Part shown: one piece after another, positions 50,664 through 60,954 of the stretch
Layout: each line of letters opens with the position of its first letter
Position numbering within the stretch: the stretch's first letter is position 1
Assembly (NCBI RefSeq): GCF_900107395.1
Contig: NZ_FNPW01000003.1
Coordinates: 422,632-486,631, forward strand
Reading direction: 5' to 3'
Length of the DNA stretch: 64,000 nucleotides
Origin: Pseudomonas sp. NFIX28
Lineage (GTDB): Bacteria > Pseudomonadota > Gammaproteobacteria > Pseudomonadales > Pseudomonadaceae
Program-made: the position numbers and the translations under genes
The notes under the pieces: model-generated
What the model was told of the DNA's origin: nothing
Seen by the model: only the letters and a program-made list of their open reading frames with translations
Databases searched by the model: none

Positions 50664-53510
50664 ATGGATAAGACCTACCAGCCGCACGCCATTGAAACTT
50701 CCTGGTACCAGACCTGGGAGTCAGAGAATTACTTCGCCCCGCAAGGCGCGGGCGACTCGTACACCATCATGATTCCGCCACCGAACGTCACTGGCAGCCT
50801 GCACATGGGCCATGGCTTCAACAACGCGATCATGGATGCCTTGATCCGCTTCCGCCGCATGCAGGGCCGCAACACCCTGTGGCAGCCGGGTACCGACCAC
50901 GCCGGTATCGCCACGCAGATGCTGGTGGAGCGCCAGATCGAAGCCCAGGGCCAGAATCGCCACGATCTGGGCCGGGAGAAATTCCTCGAGAAAGTCTGGG
51001 AATGGAAAGACCAATCCGGCGGCAACATCAGCCGTCAGATCCGCCGCCTGGGCTCGTCCGTGGACTGGAGCCGCGAGCGCTTCACCATGGACGACGGCCT
51101 CTCCGAAGCCGTCAAGGAAGCCTTCGTACGCCTGCACGAAGACGGCCTGATCTACCGCGGCAAGCGCCTGGTCAACTGGGACACCAAGCTGCACACGGCG
51201 ATTTCCGACCTCGAAGTGGAAAACCACGACGAAAAAGGCTCGCTGTGGAACCTGCGCTACCCGCTGGCCGATGGCGCCAAGACCGCTGAAGGCCTGGACT
51301 ACCTGATCGTCGCCACCACTCGCCCGGAAACCATGCTCGGCGACTCCGCCGTGGCCGTTAACCCGGAAGACGAGCGCTACAAGGCACTGATCGGCAAATT
51401 CGTCGAACTGCCGCTGGTGGGCCGCCGCATCCCGATCATCGCCGACGATTACTGCGACCCTGAATTCGGCACCGGTTGCGTGAAAATCACCCCGGCCCAC
51501 GATTTCAACGACTACGAAGTCGGCAAGCGCCACAACCTGCCGCTGCTGAACATCTTCGACAAGAACGCCAACGTGCTGCCGGCTGCCCAGGTGTTCAACC
51601 TGGACGGCACGCTGAACGACAGCATCGACGGCAAGATCCCGGCTGAATACGCCGGTCTCGACCGTTTCGAAGCACGCAAGCAGATCGTCGCCGCGTTCGA
51701 CGCCGCCGGCCTGCTGGTCAGCGTCGACGACCACGCCTTGAAAGTGCCGAAAGGCGACCGCTCCGGCACCATCATCGAGCCGTGGCTGACCGACCAGTGG
51801 TACGTCTCCACCAAGCCCCTGGCCGAGCCGGCCATTGCCGCCGTGGAAGACGGCCGCATCGCGTTCGTGCCCAAGCAGTACGAAAACATGTACTTCTCCT
51901 GGATGCGCGATATCCAGGACTGGTGCATCAGCCGCCAGCTGTGGTGGGGCCACCGCATCCCGGCCTGGTACGACGAGTCGGGCAAGGTCTATGTAGGCCG
52001 CGACGAAGCCGAAGTGCGCGCCAAGCACAACCTCGGCCCCGACGTCGCCCTGCAACAGGACAACGACGTCCTCGACACCTGGTTCAGTTCGGGCCTGTGG
52101 ACCTTCTCCACCCTGGGCTGGCCGGAGCAGACCGAGTTCCTCAAGACCTTCCACCCGACCGACGTGCTGGTGACCGGTTTCGACATCATTTTCTTCTGGG
52201 TCGCCCGGATGATCATGCTCACCATGCACCTGGTGAAGAACGAGGACGGCACGCCGCAGGTTCCGTTCAAGACCGTGTACGTTCACGGCCTGGTTCGCGA
52301 CGGCCAGGGCCAGAAGATGTCCAAGTCCAAGGGCAACGTCCTTGACCCGCTGGACATCATCGACGGCATCGACCTGGAAACCCTGGTGCAGAAACGCACC
52401 ACCGGCATGATGCAGCCGCAACTGGCGAAGAAGATCGAGAAGCAGACCCGCCAGGAATTCGCCGACGGCATCGCCAGCTACGGCACCGACGCCCTGCGCT
52501 TTACCTTCTGCTCGCTGGCTTCCACCGGTCGCGACATCAAGTTCGACATGGGCCGCGTCGAAGGCTATCGCAACTTCTGCAACAAGATCTGGAACGCCGC
52601 GCGCTACGTACTGGACAAGGGCGAAGACTGCGGCCAGAACGGCGAAGCCTACGAGCTGTCGCTGGCCGATCGCTGGATCATCTCCCAGCTGCAACGCACC
52701 GAAGCCGAAGTGACCCGCCAGCTGGACCAGTTCCGCTTCGACCTCGCGGCCCAGGCGCTGTACGAGTTCATCTGGAACCAGTACTGCGACTGGTACCTGG
52801 AGCTGTCCAAGCCAGTGCTGTGGGACGAGAACGCGCCGGTCGAGCGCCAGCGCGGCACCCGTCGCACCCTTGTGCGCGTACTGGAAGTGGCGCTGCGCCT
52901 GGCCCACCCGTTCATGCCATTCATCACCGAAGAAATCTGGCAGCGCCTGGCGCCGCTGGCCGGTATCCAGGGCAAGACCATCATGCTGCAGCCGTGGCCG
53001 GTGGCCGTTGAGGCGCGCATCGACCCGGCCGCCGAAGACGACATCGAATGGCTCAAGGGCCTGATGCTCGGCACCCGTAACATCCGCGCCGAAATGAACA
53101 TCGGCCCGGGCAAGCCACTGGCCTTGTTCCTGAAGAACACCAGCGCCGAAGACCAGCGCCGCCTGAGCGAAAACGAGACCCTGCTGAAGAAGCTGGCCAA
53201 ACTCGAATCGATCACCGTGCTGAAGGCCGGCGACGAAGCACCGCTGTCCGCCACCGCCCTGGTCGGCGAAATGGAAGTGCTGGTGCCGATGGCCGGCCTG
53301 ATCGACAAGGGTGCCGAACTGGCGCGCCTGGACAAGGAAATCCAGCGCCTGCAAGGCGAAGTGCAGCGGGTCGGCGGCAAGCTGTCCAACGCCGCCTTCG
53401 TCGACAAGGCCCCTGCCGAAGTCATCGACAAGGAACGCGCCAAACTGGCCGAGGCCGAACAGGCCCTGGGCAAGCTGGCCGAGCAGCACGCACGGATTTC
53501 CAGCCTGTAA
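50664..53510 (+). CDS. valS: Valyl-tRNA synthetase
   Basis: 948 aa class I synthetase that charges tRNA-Val. The HIGH motif appears as [26 protein letters not shown] and KMSKS as [16 protein letters not shown]. The CP1 editing domain, the anticodon-binding domain (about 640-800) and the C-terminal coiled coil (about 880-945, [21 protein letters not shown]) are complete. A strong terminator follows the stop codon. Confidence 0.98.
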   Translation: MDKTYQPHAIETSWYQTWESENYFAPQGAGDSYTIMIPPPNVTGSLHMGHGFNNAIMDALIRFRRMQGRNTLWQPGTDHAGIATQMLVERQIEAQGQNRHDLGREKFLEKVWEWKDQSGGNISRQIRRLGSSVDWSRERFTMDDGLSEAVKEAFVRLHEDGLIYRGKRLVNWDTKLHTAISDLEVENHDEKGSLWNLRYPLADGAKTAEGLDYLIVATTRPETMLGDSAVAVNPEDERYKALIGKFVELPLVGRRIPIIADDYCDPEFGTGCVKITPAHDFNDYEVGKRHNLPLLNIFDKNANVLPAAQVFNLDGTLNDSIDGKIPAEYAGLDRFEARKQIVAAFDAAGLLVSVDDHALKVPKGDRSGTIIEPWLTDQWYVSTKPLAEPAIAAVEDGRIAFVPKQYENMYFSWMRDIQDWCISRQLWWGHRIPAWYDESGKVYVGRDEAEVRAKHNLGPDVALQQDNDVLDTWFSSGLWTFSTLGWPEQTEFLKTFHPTDVLVTGFDIIFFWVARMIMLTMHLVKNEDGTPQVPFKTVYVHGLVRDGQGQKMSKSKGNVLDPLDIIDGIDLETLVQKRTTGMMQPQLAKKIEKQTRQEFADGIASYGTDALRFTFCSLASTGRDIKFDMGRVEGYRNFCNKIWNAARYVLDKGEDCGQNGEAYELSLADRWIISQLQRTEAEVTRQLDQFRFDLAAQALYEFIWNQYCDWYLELSKPVLWDENAPVERQRGTRRTLVRVLEVALRLAHPFMPFITEEIWQRLAPLAGIQGKTIMLQPWPVAVEARIDPAAEDDIEWLKGLMLGTRNIRAEMNIGPGKPLALFLKNTSAEDQRRLSENETLLKKLAKLESITVLKAGDEAPLSATALVGEMEVLVPMAGLIDKGAELARLDKEIQRLQGEVQRVGGKLSNAAFVDKAPAEVIDKERAKLAEAEQALGKLAEQHARISSL

Positions 53511-53529
53511 CGGCAATTCGAGCGGTAAT

Positions 53530-53562
53530 AAAAAGGGAGCCCCGCAAAGGGCTCCCTTTTTT
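53530..53562 (+). terminator. valS terminator
   Basis: Stem GGGAGCCC (53535-53542) and GGGCTCCC (53549-53556), flanked by A and T runs, with TTTTTT at 53557-53562. Confidence 0.93.
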
Positions 53563-53586
53563 GTGCCCGACCGACAGGCTTGGCGC

Positions 53587-53672
53587 TTCTGTAGGAGCAC
53601 AGCTTGCTGGCGATAAAGGTAACGCGGTGTGCCAGGAATAACGCTTCGCGGGCAAGCCTCGCTCCTACAGAG
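53587..53672. repeat. REP doublet (GTAGGAGC family)
   Basis: TTCTGTAGGAGCACAGCTTGC at 53587 and the inverted GGGCAAGCCTCGCTCCTACA near 53651-53670 lie between the valS terminator and rlmF. Confidence 0.85.
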
Positions 53673-53740
53673 GCCACGCGGCCTGGGTAGATATGGGACA
53701 ATGCCCGCCACTTTGAGCCATACCCGAACCGATTTCGCCC

Positions 53741-54766
53741 ATGACCGCCCCCCGCCCTCCCAAAGCTCCGCGTAAAAAGCCTCAACCTGCTGCTCCGGCC
53801 AAGGCCGTCGCGCCGCGGGAAAAGGCCAGCCTGCACCCGCGCAATCGCCATCAAGGCCGCTATGACTTCCCGCAATTGATCAAGAGCACGCCGGAGCTGG
53901 GGGCCTTCGTGATCCTCAACCCTTACGGCAAGGAGAGCATCGACTTCGCCAACCCGGCAGCGGTGCGCGTGTTCAACCGGGCGTTGCTCAAGGCGTTCTA
54001 CGGCATCGCCCATTGGGATATTCCAGCTGACTTTCTTTGCCCTCCGGTCCCCGGTCGCGCCGATTACGTGCACTTTTTGGCCGACCTGCTGGCCGCGCAC
54101 AACGAAGGCGTGATTCCCCGTGGCGCGGCGGTGCGGGTGCTGGACATCGGCGTCGGCGCCAACTGCATCTATCCGCTGCTCGGCCATTCTGACTATCGCT
54201 GGCAGTTCCTCGGTTCCGACATCGATACCACCGCCCTCGCCGCCGCCAAGGCGATCGTCCAGGCCAATGGTCTGGACAAGGCCATTGGCCTGCGCCAGCA
54301 AGCCAACCGCAAGCAGATCCTGCTGGGGCTGCTGGAGAGCGGCGAACGCTTCGACCTGACCCTGTGCAATCCACCGTTCCACGCGTCCCTGGAGGAAGCC
54401 ACCCGCGGCAGCCAGCGCAAATGGCGAGCCCTGGGCAAGGCCGACCCCAAGCGCAAATTGCCGGTGCTGAACTTTGGCGGCCAGGCCGCGGAGTTGTGGT
54501 GCGAAGGTGGCGAAGCACGTTTCGTGACCCAGTTGATCGGCGAAAGCGCCCAGGTGGCGCAACAGGTGTTGTGGTTCAGCACCCTGGTGTCGAAAGCCTC
54601 GAACCTGCCGGCCATTCAAGCCGCGCTGAAAAAAGCCGGGGCGCTGGAAAGCCAGGTGGTGGAAATGTCACAGGGGCAGAAACAGAGCCGCTTCGTCGCC
54701 TGGACCTTCAAGGACAAGGCACAGCAACAGGCCTGGCGCCAGGAGCGTTGGGTTCGCAAGGGTTAG
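53741..54766 (+). CDS. rlmF: 23S rRNA (adenine1618-N6)-methyltransferase
   Basis: 341 aa. RlmF (YbiN) methylates A1618 of 23S rRNA with SAM. After a basic N-terminal tail (about 1-35) the family pattern [17 protein letters not shown] is followed by the SAM loop [16 protein letters not shown] and the catalytic NPPF in [15 protein letters not shown]. The length is slightly above E. coli RlmF (308 aa) because of the tail. It stands alone; a small hairpin CGATTTAC/GTAAATCG at 54785-54805 may end it. Confidence 0.93.
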   Translation: MTAPRPPKAPRKKPQPAAPAKAVAPREKASLHPRNRHQGRYDFPQLIKSTPELGAFVILNPYGKESIDFANPAAVRVFNRALLKAFYGIAHWDIPADFLCPPVPGRADYVHFLADLLAAHNEGVIPRGAAVRVLDIGVGANCIYPLLGHSDYRWQFLGSDIDTTALAAAKAIVQANGLDKAIGLRQQANRKQILLGLLESGERFDLTLCNPPFHASLEEATRGSQRKWRALGKADPKRKLPVLNFGGQAAELWCEGGEARFVTQLIGESAQVAQQVLWFSTLVSKASNLPAIQAALKKAGALESQVVEMSQGQKQSRFVAWTFKDKAQQQAWRQERWVRKG

Positions 54767-54825
54767 CTAGAAGGGGAAAAACGCCGATTTACATTGCGTA
54801 AATCGTTGCGGCCCAAGGCCGGCAA

Positions 54826-54856
54826 ACCGTGCCCGGAAGTTCTTCCTGGGCACGGT
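54826..54856 (-). terminator. Hairpin after hupN
   Basis: ACCGTGCCCGGAA (54826-54838) pairs with TTCCTGGGCACGGT (54843-54856) with one mismatch or bulge. It is 13 nt beyond the hupN stop on the minus strand. The T-run is weak. Confidence 0.65.
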
Positions 54857-54868
54857 CTTACTGCAGTC

Positions 54869-55150
54869 TTACTTGTTGATCGAGTCGGTCAGGCCTTTAG
54901 CCACAACCAGCTTGATAACTTTCTTGGCAGCGATTTCGATGGCAGCGCCAGTCGATGGGTTACGGCCAGTACGGGCAGGACGCTCAGTCACTTTCAGCTT
55001 GCCGATACCTGGCAGAGTGATTTCGCCGCCATTTTCCAATTGATCAGCAACGATCTGGGCCAGCTGGTCCAGAGCGTTACGCGCGGTGGTTTTCGGCGCG
55101 TCGATAGCTTCAGCGATATCAGCGATCAGTTGGTCTTTAGTAATAGCCAT
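54869..55150 (-). CDS. hupN: HU-family nucleoid protein (HupN-like)
   Basis: 93 aa. HU dimers bend DNA without strong sequence preference. MAITKDQLIADIAEAID, the arm region ITLPGIGKLKVTERPARTGRNPSTGAAIEIAAKKVIKL with the DNA-intercalating proline (RNPSTG), and the C-terminus are intact. Pseudomonads have several HU genes; the KDQLIADIAEAIDAPKTTARNALDQL start matches the HupN type as I recall. AAGGA precedes the ATG. Confidence 0.93.
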   Translation of the reverse strand: MAITKDQLIADIAEAIDAPKTTARNALDQLAQIVADQLENGGEITLPGIGKLKVTERPARTGRNPSTGAAIEIAAKKVIKLVVAKGLTDSINK

Positions 55151-55545
55151 TGTGGTGTTCCTTCCCTATCAAATTCATTTGGATTGCAGAGTGCAGTGTC
55201 AGCCATCGAGCCAGATCTTGTGGATCTGGCACCCCGGTCACAACCACGAAAGATCGGGGTTATAGATACCGAAATCAGGGTTTGGTTCGACCTGACAAAT
55301 GCTGAATGCACGCTTAACGCCGAGACATCGCGTAAGACGGGGCAAAACTAGCACAGAGACGGGGAAATATCCGCCTCTACCTAGCCATTTGGTCAGCTTT
55401 ATTGCTCTAAATTCGCAAAAAAATACATAAGCTTGACCCAAGCCGCCTTCCACCCCCTTCAAACAGCGCCAAAACCAGCGGGTGCGGTACACTGGGCACT
55501 TTTTCGGGGAGCTACGCCCTCTCCCGCCAACCAGCCGAGAAGCCC
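55151..55545. promoter_or_regulatory. Divergent hupN/yejK control region
   Basis: 395 nt without a gene. In the hupN leader GCCAGATC/GATCTGGC (55210-55230) makes a perfect 8-bp hairpin. For yejK the plus strand has TTGCTC (55402-55407), 16 nt and TACATA (55424-55429); a later TACACT lies at 55488. The AT-rich patch at 55385-55430 contrasts with its surroundings. Confidence 0.45.
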
Positions 55546-56550
55546 ATGCCGATCCGCCATTGCATCGTCCACCTGATCGACAAAAAACCCGACGGCACAC
55601 CCGCAGTTCTTCACGCCCGCGACTCCGAACTGGCTGAGTCCGCGGCCATCGAGAACATGCTTGCCGATCTCAACGAAAGCTATAACGCCAAACAAGGCAA
55701 AGCCTGGGGCCTGTTCCATCCGGAGTCGGGCGCGTTCCCCTTCAGCGGCTGGCTGAAGGAATACCTCGACGGCGCCCAGGACTTCACCGCCTTCAGCCGC
55801 GTCGCGGTCGAGCATCTGCAGAAGCTGATGGAAGAGTCCAACCTGTCGGTCGGCGGCCACGTGCTGTTCGCCCACTACCAGCAAGGCATGACCGACTACC
55901 TGGCCATCGCCCTGCTGCACCACAGCGAAGGCGTGGCGGTGACCGACGAGCTGGACGTGACCCCGTCGCGCCACCTAGACCTGGGCCAATTGCACCTGGC
56001 GGCGCGAATCAACGTCTCCGAGTGGCAGAACAACAAGCAGTCCAAGCAGTACATCTCGTTCATCAAGGGCAAGAACGGCAAGAAGGTCTCGGAATACTTC
56101 CGCGACTTCATCGGCTGCCAGGAAGGCGTCGATGGCCCGGGCGAAACCCGCACCCTGCTCAAGGCGTTCAGCGACTTCGTCGAAAGCGAAGACCTGCCCG
56201 AAGACTCGGCCCGCGAGAAAACCAAGACCCTGGTGGATTACGCCAGCAGCCAGGCCAAGCTGGGCGAACCCGTGGGCCTGGAAGAGCTCTCGGAACTGAT
56301 CGACGAAGACCGCCCCAAGGCGTTCTACGACCACATCCGCAACAAGGACTATGGCCTGTCCCCGGAAATTCCCGCGGACAAGCGCACCCTCAACCAGTTC
56401 CGCCGCTTCACCGGTCGCGCCGAAGGCTTGTCCATCAGCTTCGAGGCGCACCTGCTGGGCTCGAAGATCGAGTATGACGAAGAAGCCGGCACCCTGATCA
56501 TCAAGGGCCTGCCGACCCAACTGACCGACCAGCTCAAGCGCCGCAACTGA
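55546..56550 (+). CDS. yejK: Nucleoid-associated protein YejK (NdpA family)
   Basis: 334 aa, the usual length for the 37-kDa nucleoid-associated family. In E. coli YejK binds nucleoid DNA and has been reported to contact topoisomerase IV. The start [17 protein letters not shown], the central [23 protein letters not shown] and the C-terminal [31 protein letters not shown] match the family. It shares one base (TGATG) with the following glutaredoxin gene. Confidence 0.94.
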   Translation: MPIRHCIVHLIDKKPDGTPAVLHARDSELAESAAIENMLADLNESYNAKQGKAWGLFHPESGAFPFSGWLKEYLDGAQDFTAFSRVAVEHLQKLMEESNLSVGGHVLFAHYQQGMTDYLAIALLHHSEGVAVTDELDVTPSRHLDLGQLHLAARINVSEWQNNKQSKQYISFIKGKNGKKVSEYFRDFIGCQEGVDGPGETRTLLKAFSDFVESEDLPEDSAREKTKTLVDYASSQAKLGEPVGLEELSELIDEDRPKAFYDHIRNKDYGLSPEIPADKRTLNQFRRFTGRAEGLSISFEAHLLGSKIEYDEEAGTLIIKGLPTQLTDQLKRRN

Positions 56551-56897
56551 TGCTGCACGGCGTGTTGAAGAAATTCCTGCTGATCCTGCTGGTGGTTGTG
56601 GCGTACCAGAACTGGGGCAAGGTCGAACGGCTGTTCAACCCATCGGAAATGGCCCCGGAGCAAGTCCGGGCCAACGCCCGGGTGGTGCTCTACGCCACCG
56701 ACTGGTGCGGCTACTGCAAGGCCACCCGGCGCTTTCTCGATCAGAAGGGCATTGCCTTTCGCGAGTTCGATATCGAGAAAGATGCCGAGGCGCGCAAGGC
56801 GTATGAAGCCTTGGGTGGACGAGGAATCCCGATCCTCGATGTGAACGGCACACTGATCCGCAATTACGATCCCGACGCGATCATGGCGGCGTTGTAG
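56550..56897 (+). CDS. Membrane-anchored glutaredoxin-like protein
   Basis: 115 aa. An N-terminal hydrophobic helix (VLKKFLLILLVVVAYQNW, about 5-22) acts as signal anchor. A glutaredoxin/thioredoxin domain (about 35-112) has Cys53-Gly-Tyr-Cys56 in ATDWCGYCKATRRFL and the cis-proline region GGRGIPILDVNG. It may reduce periplasmic or membrane thiols, but the side of the membrane is not certain. It is coupled to yejK by TGATG. Its TAG stop is formed by the first bases of a REP. Confidence 0.88.
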   Translation: MLHGVLKKFLLILLVVVAYQNWGKVERLFNPSEMAPEQVRANARVVLYATDWCGYCKATRRFLDQKGIAFREFDIEKDAEARKAYEALGGRGIPILDVNGTLIRNYDPDAIMAAL

Positions 56898-56998
56898 CCG
56901 CTGCGGCCGGTCTACGCGACCTATCAACGAAGCAGGCGGCCGAAGCCTGAGGTTGCCGAAGGCCTGCGGCCTTATCGCAGCCTTCGGCAGCGGCTAGG
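56894..56998. repeat. REP doublet (GTAGCCGCTG family) reaching into the glutaredoxin stop codon
   Basis: GTAGCCGCTGCGGCCGG starts at 56894; the inverted TCGCAGCCTTCGGCAGCGGCTA ends near 56996. Between them lies a GC-rich hairpin GCCGAAGGCCTGCGGC. The TAG of the leading GTAG is the stop codon of the upstream gene. Confidence 0.82.
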
Positions 56999-57009
56999 GT
57001 CGCATGAAG

Positions 57010-57945
57010 TCACACAGCCTCGATACGGAACCCCAGGCGCGGGAAGTGCACATGCACCAACCCGCCACGCGGGTCTTCGCGGCGCAGGATCAACTCTTCG
57101 CGCCCGGCAAACAGCAACTCCCCCGCCACTGGATCGACGCCATAGTCGGTCGCCGCAATCTGCACCGGCTGGCCAGCCTGGAAACCGTTTGGATCAGTGA
57201 AGGCCTCGTCCGGCAAGGCTGCGGGTGTAGCGCCACGTGCCACTTCGAGCGCCTCTTCGGAGGTCATCGCACTCGAAGCGCCATGGCCAAAACCCAGTAC
57301 CCGCGCCAGCCATGCCGACACGGCCGGATAGGCGTCCACCAGCGGCGCCGTCACCGGCGTGCCCTTGAGGAACCACAGGGGATGGGCCAGGGCGAAGTCG
57401 GCAATCGACGGATCGCCGAACAGAAAGTCGCCCTCCTCGCGCTGCAACTGCAACTCCAGGCGCGCCATGAGCGTCGGCCATTGATGCTTGGCCAATTCCA
57501 GCGGCACACGGGTGGAGCTGCCGCCGCTGAACAGCCCGGCACGGTCGGCCATGAACGCCTTGACCGCTTCCGGCGGCAAGTGGCCGAAACGCACGGCCGC
57601 CGACTCGGGTTGAAACACCAGGCTCACCGCATGCTGGAACACCACCGAATCAGCCCAGGCCGCGAAAGTCGCGCAGATCATCTCGCGGCCTTCGGGGAAC
57701 AGCGCAGGCAAAGCCTTTTCCTGCTCCAGCCGCCGCGCGATCAATGCCGTATCGCAGTAGATATCGGCACCGACCTGCAACACCGGGGTCTTGCGATAAC
57801 CACCAGTGAGCGCCGTGAGATCGGGTTTGGGCATCACCGGCGAGATCTTCACCGAACGCCAGGACAAACCCTTGAAGCCGAGCAACAACCGCGCTTTTTC
57901 CGCGAAAGGCGAGGTCGGGTAATGGTGCAGAATCAACTCTGACAT
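57010..57945 (-). CDS. Glutathione S-transferase-like protein with extra C-terminal beta-rich domain
   Basis: 311 aa. Residues 1-80 form a GST N-terminal thioredoxin fold (SELILHHYPTSPFAEKARLLLGFKGLSW; GGYRKTPVLQVGADIYCDTALIARRLE) with the cis-Pro in KTPVLQ. Residues 90-225 form a helical GST C-domain (FGDPSIADFALAHPLWFL). About 75 further residues (PAALPDEAFTDPNGFQ..FPRLGFRIEAV) are rich in beta-forming and charged residues and are not part of normal GSTs. ATG 57945 fits the family. The substrate is unknown. Confidence 0.85.
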   Translation of the reverse strand: MSELILHHYPTSPFAEKARLLLGFKGLSWRSVKISPVMPKPDLTALTGGYRKTPVLQVGADIYCDTALIARRLEQEKALPALFPEGREMICATFAAWADSVVFQHAVSLVFQPESAAVRFGHLPPEAVKAFMADRAGLFSGGSSTRVPLELAKHQWPTLMARLELQLQREEGDFLFGDPSIADFALAHPLWFLKGTPVTAPLVDAYPAVSAWLARVLGFGHGASSAMTSEEALEVARGATPAALPDEAFTDPNGFQAGQPVQIAATDYGVDPVAGELLFAGREELILRREDPRGGLVHVHFPRLGFRIEAV

Positions 57946-58028
57946 GCTGGGGTCCACCGGATAAGTAGGAAGAACCAGCTTAGCGTGCAAATTACTGGCA
58001 GCCCACCGTTCTGCCTGATGGCCACGTA

Positions 58029-58349
58029 TCAGTCGGCTTGATAAGCCACGGCCGCCGAAGCCACCAGGCACTCCTTGGCGCTTTTCTTGAGTTTCTTGAT
58101 CAGCCGCTCCTGGCGCAGGGCTTCGCTTTTGTCGCGGCAGGCTTCGGTGTAGACCAGCGCGACGGCCGGGCTGGAGAGGAAGAACCGTGCGCCCTTGCCG
58201 CTCTGGTGCTTGGCGAAGCGCTTGACCGGGTCGTCGCTGATGCCGCAATACAAGGCGCCGTTGGCGGCGCGCACCAGGTAGACAAACCAGGGTTTGCTCG
58301 CCGCGGGCAAGGGTTCGGAGTCGTTGGCGGGGGATGGGTTGGGGCGGGT
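58029..58349 (-). CDS. GIY-YIG nuclease-fold protein (YhbQ/UPF0213 type)
   Basis: 106 aa from the GTG at 58349 (115 aa from a TTG at 58376). The domain shows [35 protein letters not shown], where the GIY-YIG pair appears as FVYLV..YCGIS with the Arg in VKRFAKH. YhbQ-like single-domain proteins have been described as DNA repair or exonuclease factors, but the role is weakly supported. Start choice is uncertain since neither codon has a clear ribosome site. Confidence 0.82.
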   Translation of the reverse strand, partial: TRPNPSPANDSEPLPAASKPWFVYLVRAANGALYCGISDDPVKRFAKHQSGKGARFFLSSPAVALVYTEACRDKSEALRQERLIKKLKKSAKECLVASAAVAYQAD

Positions 58350-58402
58350 CACGGTGATCGCGGCGTGTGGAAACAAGCCGCGATCTTACCAGAGGCGAGG
58401 AT

Positions 58403-58873
58403 TCAGCGGCCGGCCTGGAAGGCTTTCAGGCCTTTGCGGGCCTGGGCGCGCACGGCGTTTTTCAGCAGCGGGGTCCAGCCGAGGAGCAGGCCCTTGGTGC
58501 CCAGGGCCTGGCGGGCCCAGCGCCACATATTGAAATGATCGTGGTGTTCACAGATCTTGCCGTCGCGAAACACGAAGCGTGCCTGGATATCGTTGACCAC
58601 GGTATTGCCGGTCTGGCTGAACAGATAGGTCGCCACCCAATGGGCGCCGCCGCTGCGCTCATCGGCACGCACGGTGTCGAAGGTCAGCGAGAAGTCCTTG
58701 GCCCGGGTGGTGAGCATGCGCCACATGTCACCGGCGTCGCGGCCGCGCAGCTCGCCGAACGCCGGATCACTGAACAGCACGTCCTCGGTGTAGCAGGCGG
58801 CCATGGCCTCGGCATCCAGGCGCTGGAAGGCGCTGTAGAACTCAGTGATCAAGGCGCGGTGGGCATCACTCAT
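58403..58873 (-). CDS. NTF2-like/SnoaL-fold protein
   Basis: 156 aa. The pattern LITEFYSAFQRLDAEAMAACYTEDVLFSDPAFGELRGRDAGDMWRML is typical of the SnoaL/NTF2-like fold; ARFVFRDGKICEHHDHFNMWRWARQAL follows. These proteins can be isomerases, ligand binders or subunits; no function can be assigned. ATG 58873 is preferred because it begins the helix of the fold, and an in-frame start 69 nt upstream lacks support. Confidence 0.85.
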   Translation of the reverse strand: MSDAHRALITEFYSAFQRLDAEAMAACYTEDVLFSDPAFGELRGRDAGDMWRMLTTRAKDFSLTFDTVRADERSGGAHWVATYLFSQTGNTVVNDIQARFVFRDGKICEHHDHFNMWRWARQALGTKGLLLGWTPLLKNAVRAQARKGLKAFQAGR

Positions 58874-58972
58874 GAACAGGCTCCGACTCAGCAAGAAGAT
58901 GCCTGCACGATAGTCCGCAAACCCGGGAAACACTATCGGCATTCGCCGCGCAAATACCGACAGTGAGCGAGT

Positions 58973-60268
58973 TCAGATTTTTTCGCTTTCGACCTGCACA
59001 TAGAGCGAACGCCCGGCGCCCAGGCCGGCGGCGATGGCTCCCAGGCCGATCACCGCGAAAATCCAGCCCAGGGCCGTCCAGCCCCCGGTCCAGTCATGCA
59101 CCAGGCCGACCGCGAACGGGCCCATCGAGGCCAGGGTGTAGCCGATCCCCTGGGCCATGCTCGAGAGATTGGCCGCTACATGCGCGTCCCTCGAACGCAA
59201 TACGATCAGCGTCAGCGCCAGGCTGAAGGTACCGCCCTGCCCCACGCCCAGCAGGATCGCCCAGCCCCACAGGCCGTCGACCGGCGCATACAGGCAGCCG
59301 AACAGGCCGCCCAAGGTGAGCAGCATCACCACCACGATCGCCAGGCGCTGATCCTTGCCCCGCGTCGCCAGCCAGGGCGCGGCCAGCGAACTGGCGAGCT
59401 GGACGATCACCGAACCGGACAGCACCAGCCCGGCCTGGGTCGGACTCAGGCCACGGCCGATAAGGATCGACGGCAGCCAGCCAAAGACGATGTAGGCCAG
59501 CGAGGATTGCAGGCCCATGTACAGCGTCACTTGCCAGGCGAGAGGGTCGCGCAGCAAACCGCGCACCCGGTACGCCGCCTGGTGCGCGCCCTGCCGCTTG
59601 CCGACCTGGGGCAACCAGAACAGCGCCGCCGCCAGCGCCGGCAGTGCCCAGAACCCGAGGCCCAGCGCCCAGCTGTTATCGAAGTGCTGGCTCAACGGCA
59701 CGGTCGCCCCCGCCGCCATCGCCGCGCCCAGGCACAGGGCCATGGTGTAGACGCCGGTCATGGTGCCCGCATGTTTGGCGAAATCGCGCTTGACGATGCC
59801 CGGCAGCAATACTCCGATCACGCCGATGCTGGCGCCGCCTAGGATGCTGCCGGCGAATAGGCCGACTTCCCCCAAAGAGCTGCGTAGGATGATCCCGCAC
59901 GCCAGCGCCAGCAGGATGCCGAGCACCACGCGCTCGGCGCCGAAGCGCCGCGCCAGCACCGGGGCCAGAGGCGCGAACAGCCCCAGGCACAGCACCGGCA
60001 AGGTGGTCAGCAAGCCGGCCTGGGCTGCCGACAATCCGAGGCTGCGCGACACCTCGCTGAGCAGCGGCGCCATGCTCGACAAGGCCGGGCGCAGGTTCAG
60101 CGCCACCAGGATCAGCCCCAGCAGCAACAGCCATGGGCGGCGCAGCACCGGATGACTGTGCTGGACCTCGGCATCGTCGGCCTCGGCGTCGATCAGCAGT
60201 TCTTCGAGTTCGGCCTCGCGGCGGGGGGCCGCGACAGGTGGCGGGTTATTGGCCTGGTGGCTGGACAT
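58973..60268 (-). CDS. MFS transporter, CynX/NimT family
   Basis: 431 aa (439 if ATG 60292 is used). A hydrophilic acidic N-terminal tail (about 1-40) precedes twelve hydrophobic segments. LNLRPALSSMAPLLSEVSRSLGLSAAQAGLLTTLPVLCLGLFAPLAP is the hallmark of the CynX/NimT branch (cyanate or 2-nitroimidazole transporters). The substrate is unknown. It follows the FadR-type regulator gene by 13 nt, or overlaps its stop if ATG 60292 is the start, so the two are one transcription unit. Confidence 0.88.
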   Translation of the reverse strand: MSSHQANNPPPVAAPRREAELEELLIDAEADDAEVQHSHPVLRRPWLLLLGLILVALNLRPALSSMAPLLSEVSRSLGLSAAQAGLLTTLPVLCLGLFAPLAPVLARRFGAERVVLGILLALACGIILRSSLGEVGLFAGSILGGASIGVIGVLLPGIVKRDFAKHAGTMTGVYTMALCLGAAMAAGATVPLSQHFDNSWALGLGFWALPALAAALFWLPQVGKRQGAHQAAYRVRGLLRDPLAWQVTLYMGLQSSLAYIVFGWLPSILIGRGLSPTQAGLVLSGSVIVQLASSLAAPWLATRGKDQRLAIVVVMLLTLGGLFGCLYAPVDGLWGWAILLGVGQGGTFSLALTLIVLRSRDAHVAANLSSMAQGIGYTLASMGPFAVGLVHDWTGGWTALGWIFAVIGLGAIAAGLGAGRSLYVQVESEKI

Positions 60269-60281
60269 GGCGTTCTCGGTC

Positions 60282-60941
60282 TCAAGGTTCATTGATCAAC
60301 TGCCGCGAAAGAGCCTTGGCTCGCTCGGGGTCGCGCTGCTCGACGGCATCCAGCAAGTCGATGTGCAGATCGAACACGGCCTGGCGCCGAGGGTGGATGT
60401 TCAGGGTCTGGCGCAGTTGCGCGCCGACCACGCTGGAGAAATAGCGGTACAGCTCGCTGAGGGTGGGGTTATGCGCCGCATCCACCAGGCGCCCGTGAAA
60501 CGCCAGGTCGCAGGCGATGTAGCTTTCCAGGTCGCCGTGATAGTGATTGCCGCTGAGGGCCAGGGCCTCGCGCAGCTCCAGCAGGTCCAGCTCGGTACGG
60601 CGCAGGGCCGCCAGGCCGATGGCCTCCGTCTCGATGATCTGCCGGGTCTCGCGCGCCTGCTCCAGGGAACATTGGGACAGGGCCTTGAGGGTATCCAGCG
60701 GATCGACCACCGCACGCAGGTAGCTGCCATCGCCCTGGCGAATTTCCACCAGCCCGGAAAACGCCAGGACCCGCATGGCTTCGCGCACGGTATTGCGGCT
60801 GATGCCCAGTTCCGCCGCCAGTTCCGGCTCGGTCGGCAGGCGCTGGCCAATGCTCCAGGCACCGTCGTTGATGCGCTGGCGCAATTGCTCCAGGGCCTGA
60901 TCGACCAGGGAACGCTTAATCAAAGGAGAGATTTCTGTCAT
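60282..60941 (-). CDS. FadR/FCD-type GntR transcription regulator
   Basis: 219 aa from ATG 60941 (225 from ATG 60959). The winged helix-turn-helix (about 10-75; LPTEPELAAELGISRNTVREAMRVLAFSGLVEIRQGDGSYL) precedes an all-helical FCD ligand domain (about 90-215) with the metal-site pattern DLAFHGRLVDAAHN and later His in FDLHIDLLDA. Such regulators usually bind small organic acids. It lies first in a unit with the CynX/NimT transporter and probably controls it through a palindrome overlapping its start. Confidence 0.88.
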   Translation of the reverse strand: MTEISPLIKRSLVDQALEQLRQRINDGAWSIGQRLPTEPELAAELGISRNTVREAMRVLAFSGLVEIRQGDGSYLRAVVDPLDTLKALSQCSLEQARETRQIIETEAIGLAALRRTELDLLELREALALSGNHYHGDLESYIACDLAFHGRLVDAAHNPTLSELYRYFSSVVGAQLRQTLNIHPRRQAVFDLHIDLLDAVEQRDPERAKALSRQLINEP

Positions 60942-60954
60942 ATGCCGTCGCCTT

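Noticed and set aside
60292..60292. ATG 60292 as start of the CynX/NimT transporter, overlapping the regulator stop
   Set aside because: No ribosome site is visible before it; ATG 60268 is a little better placed, though the choice stays uncertain.
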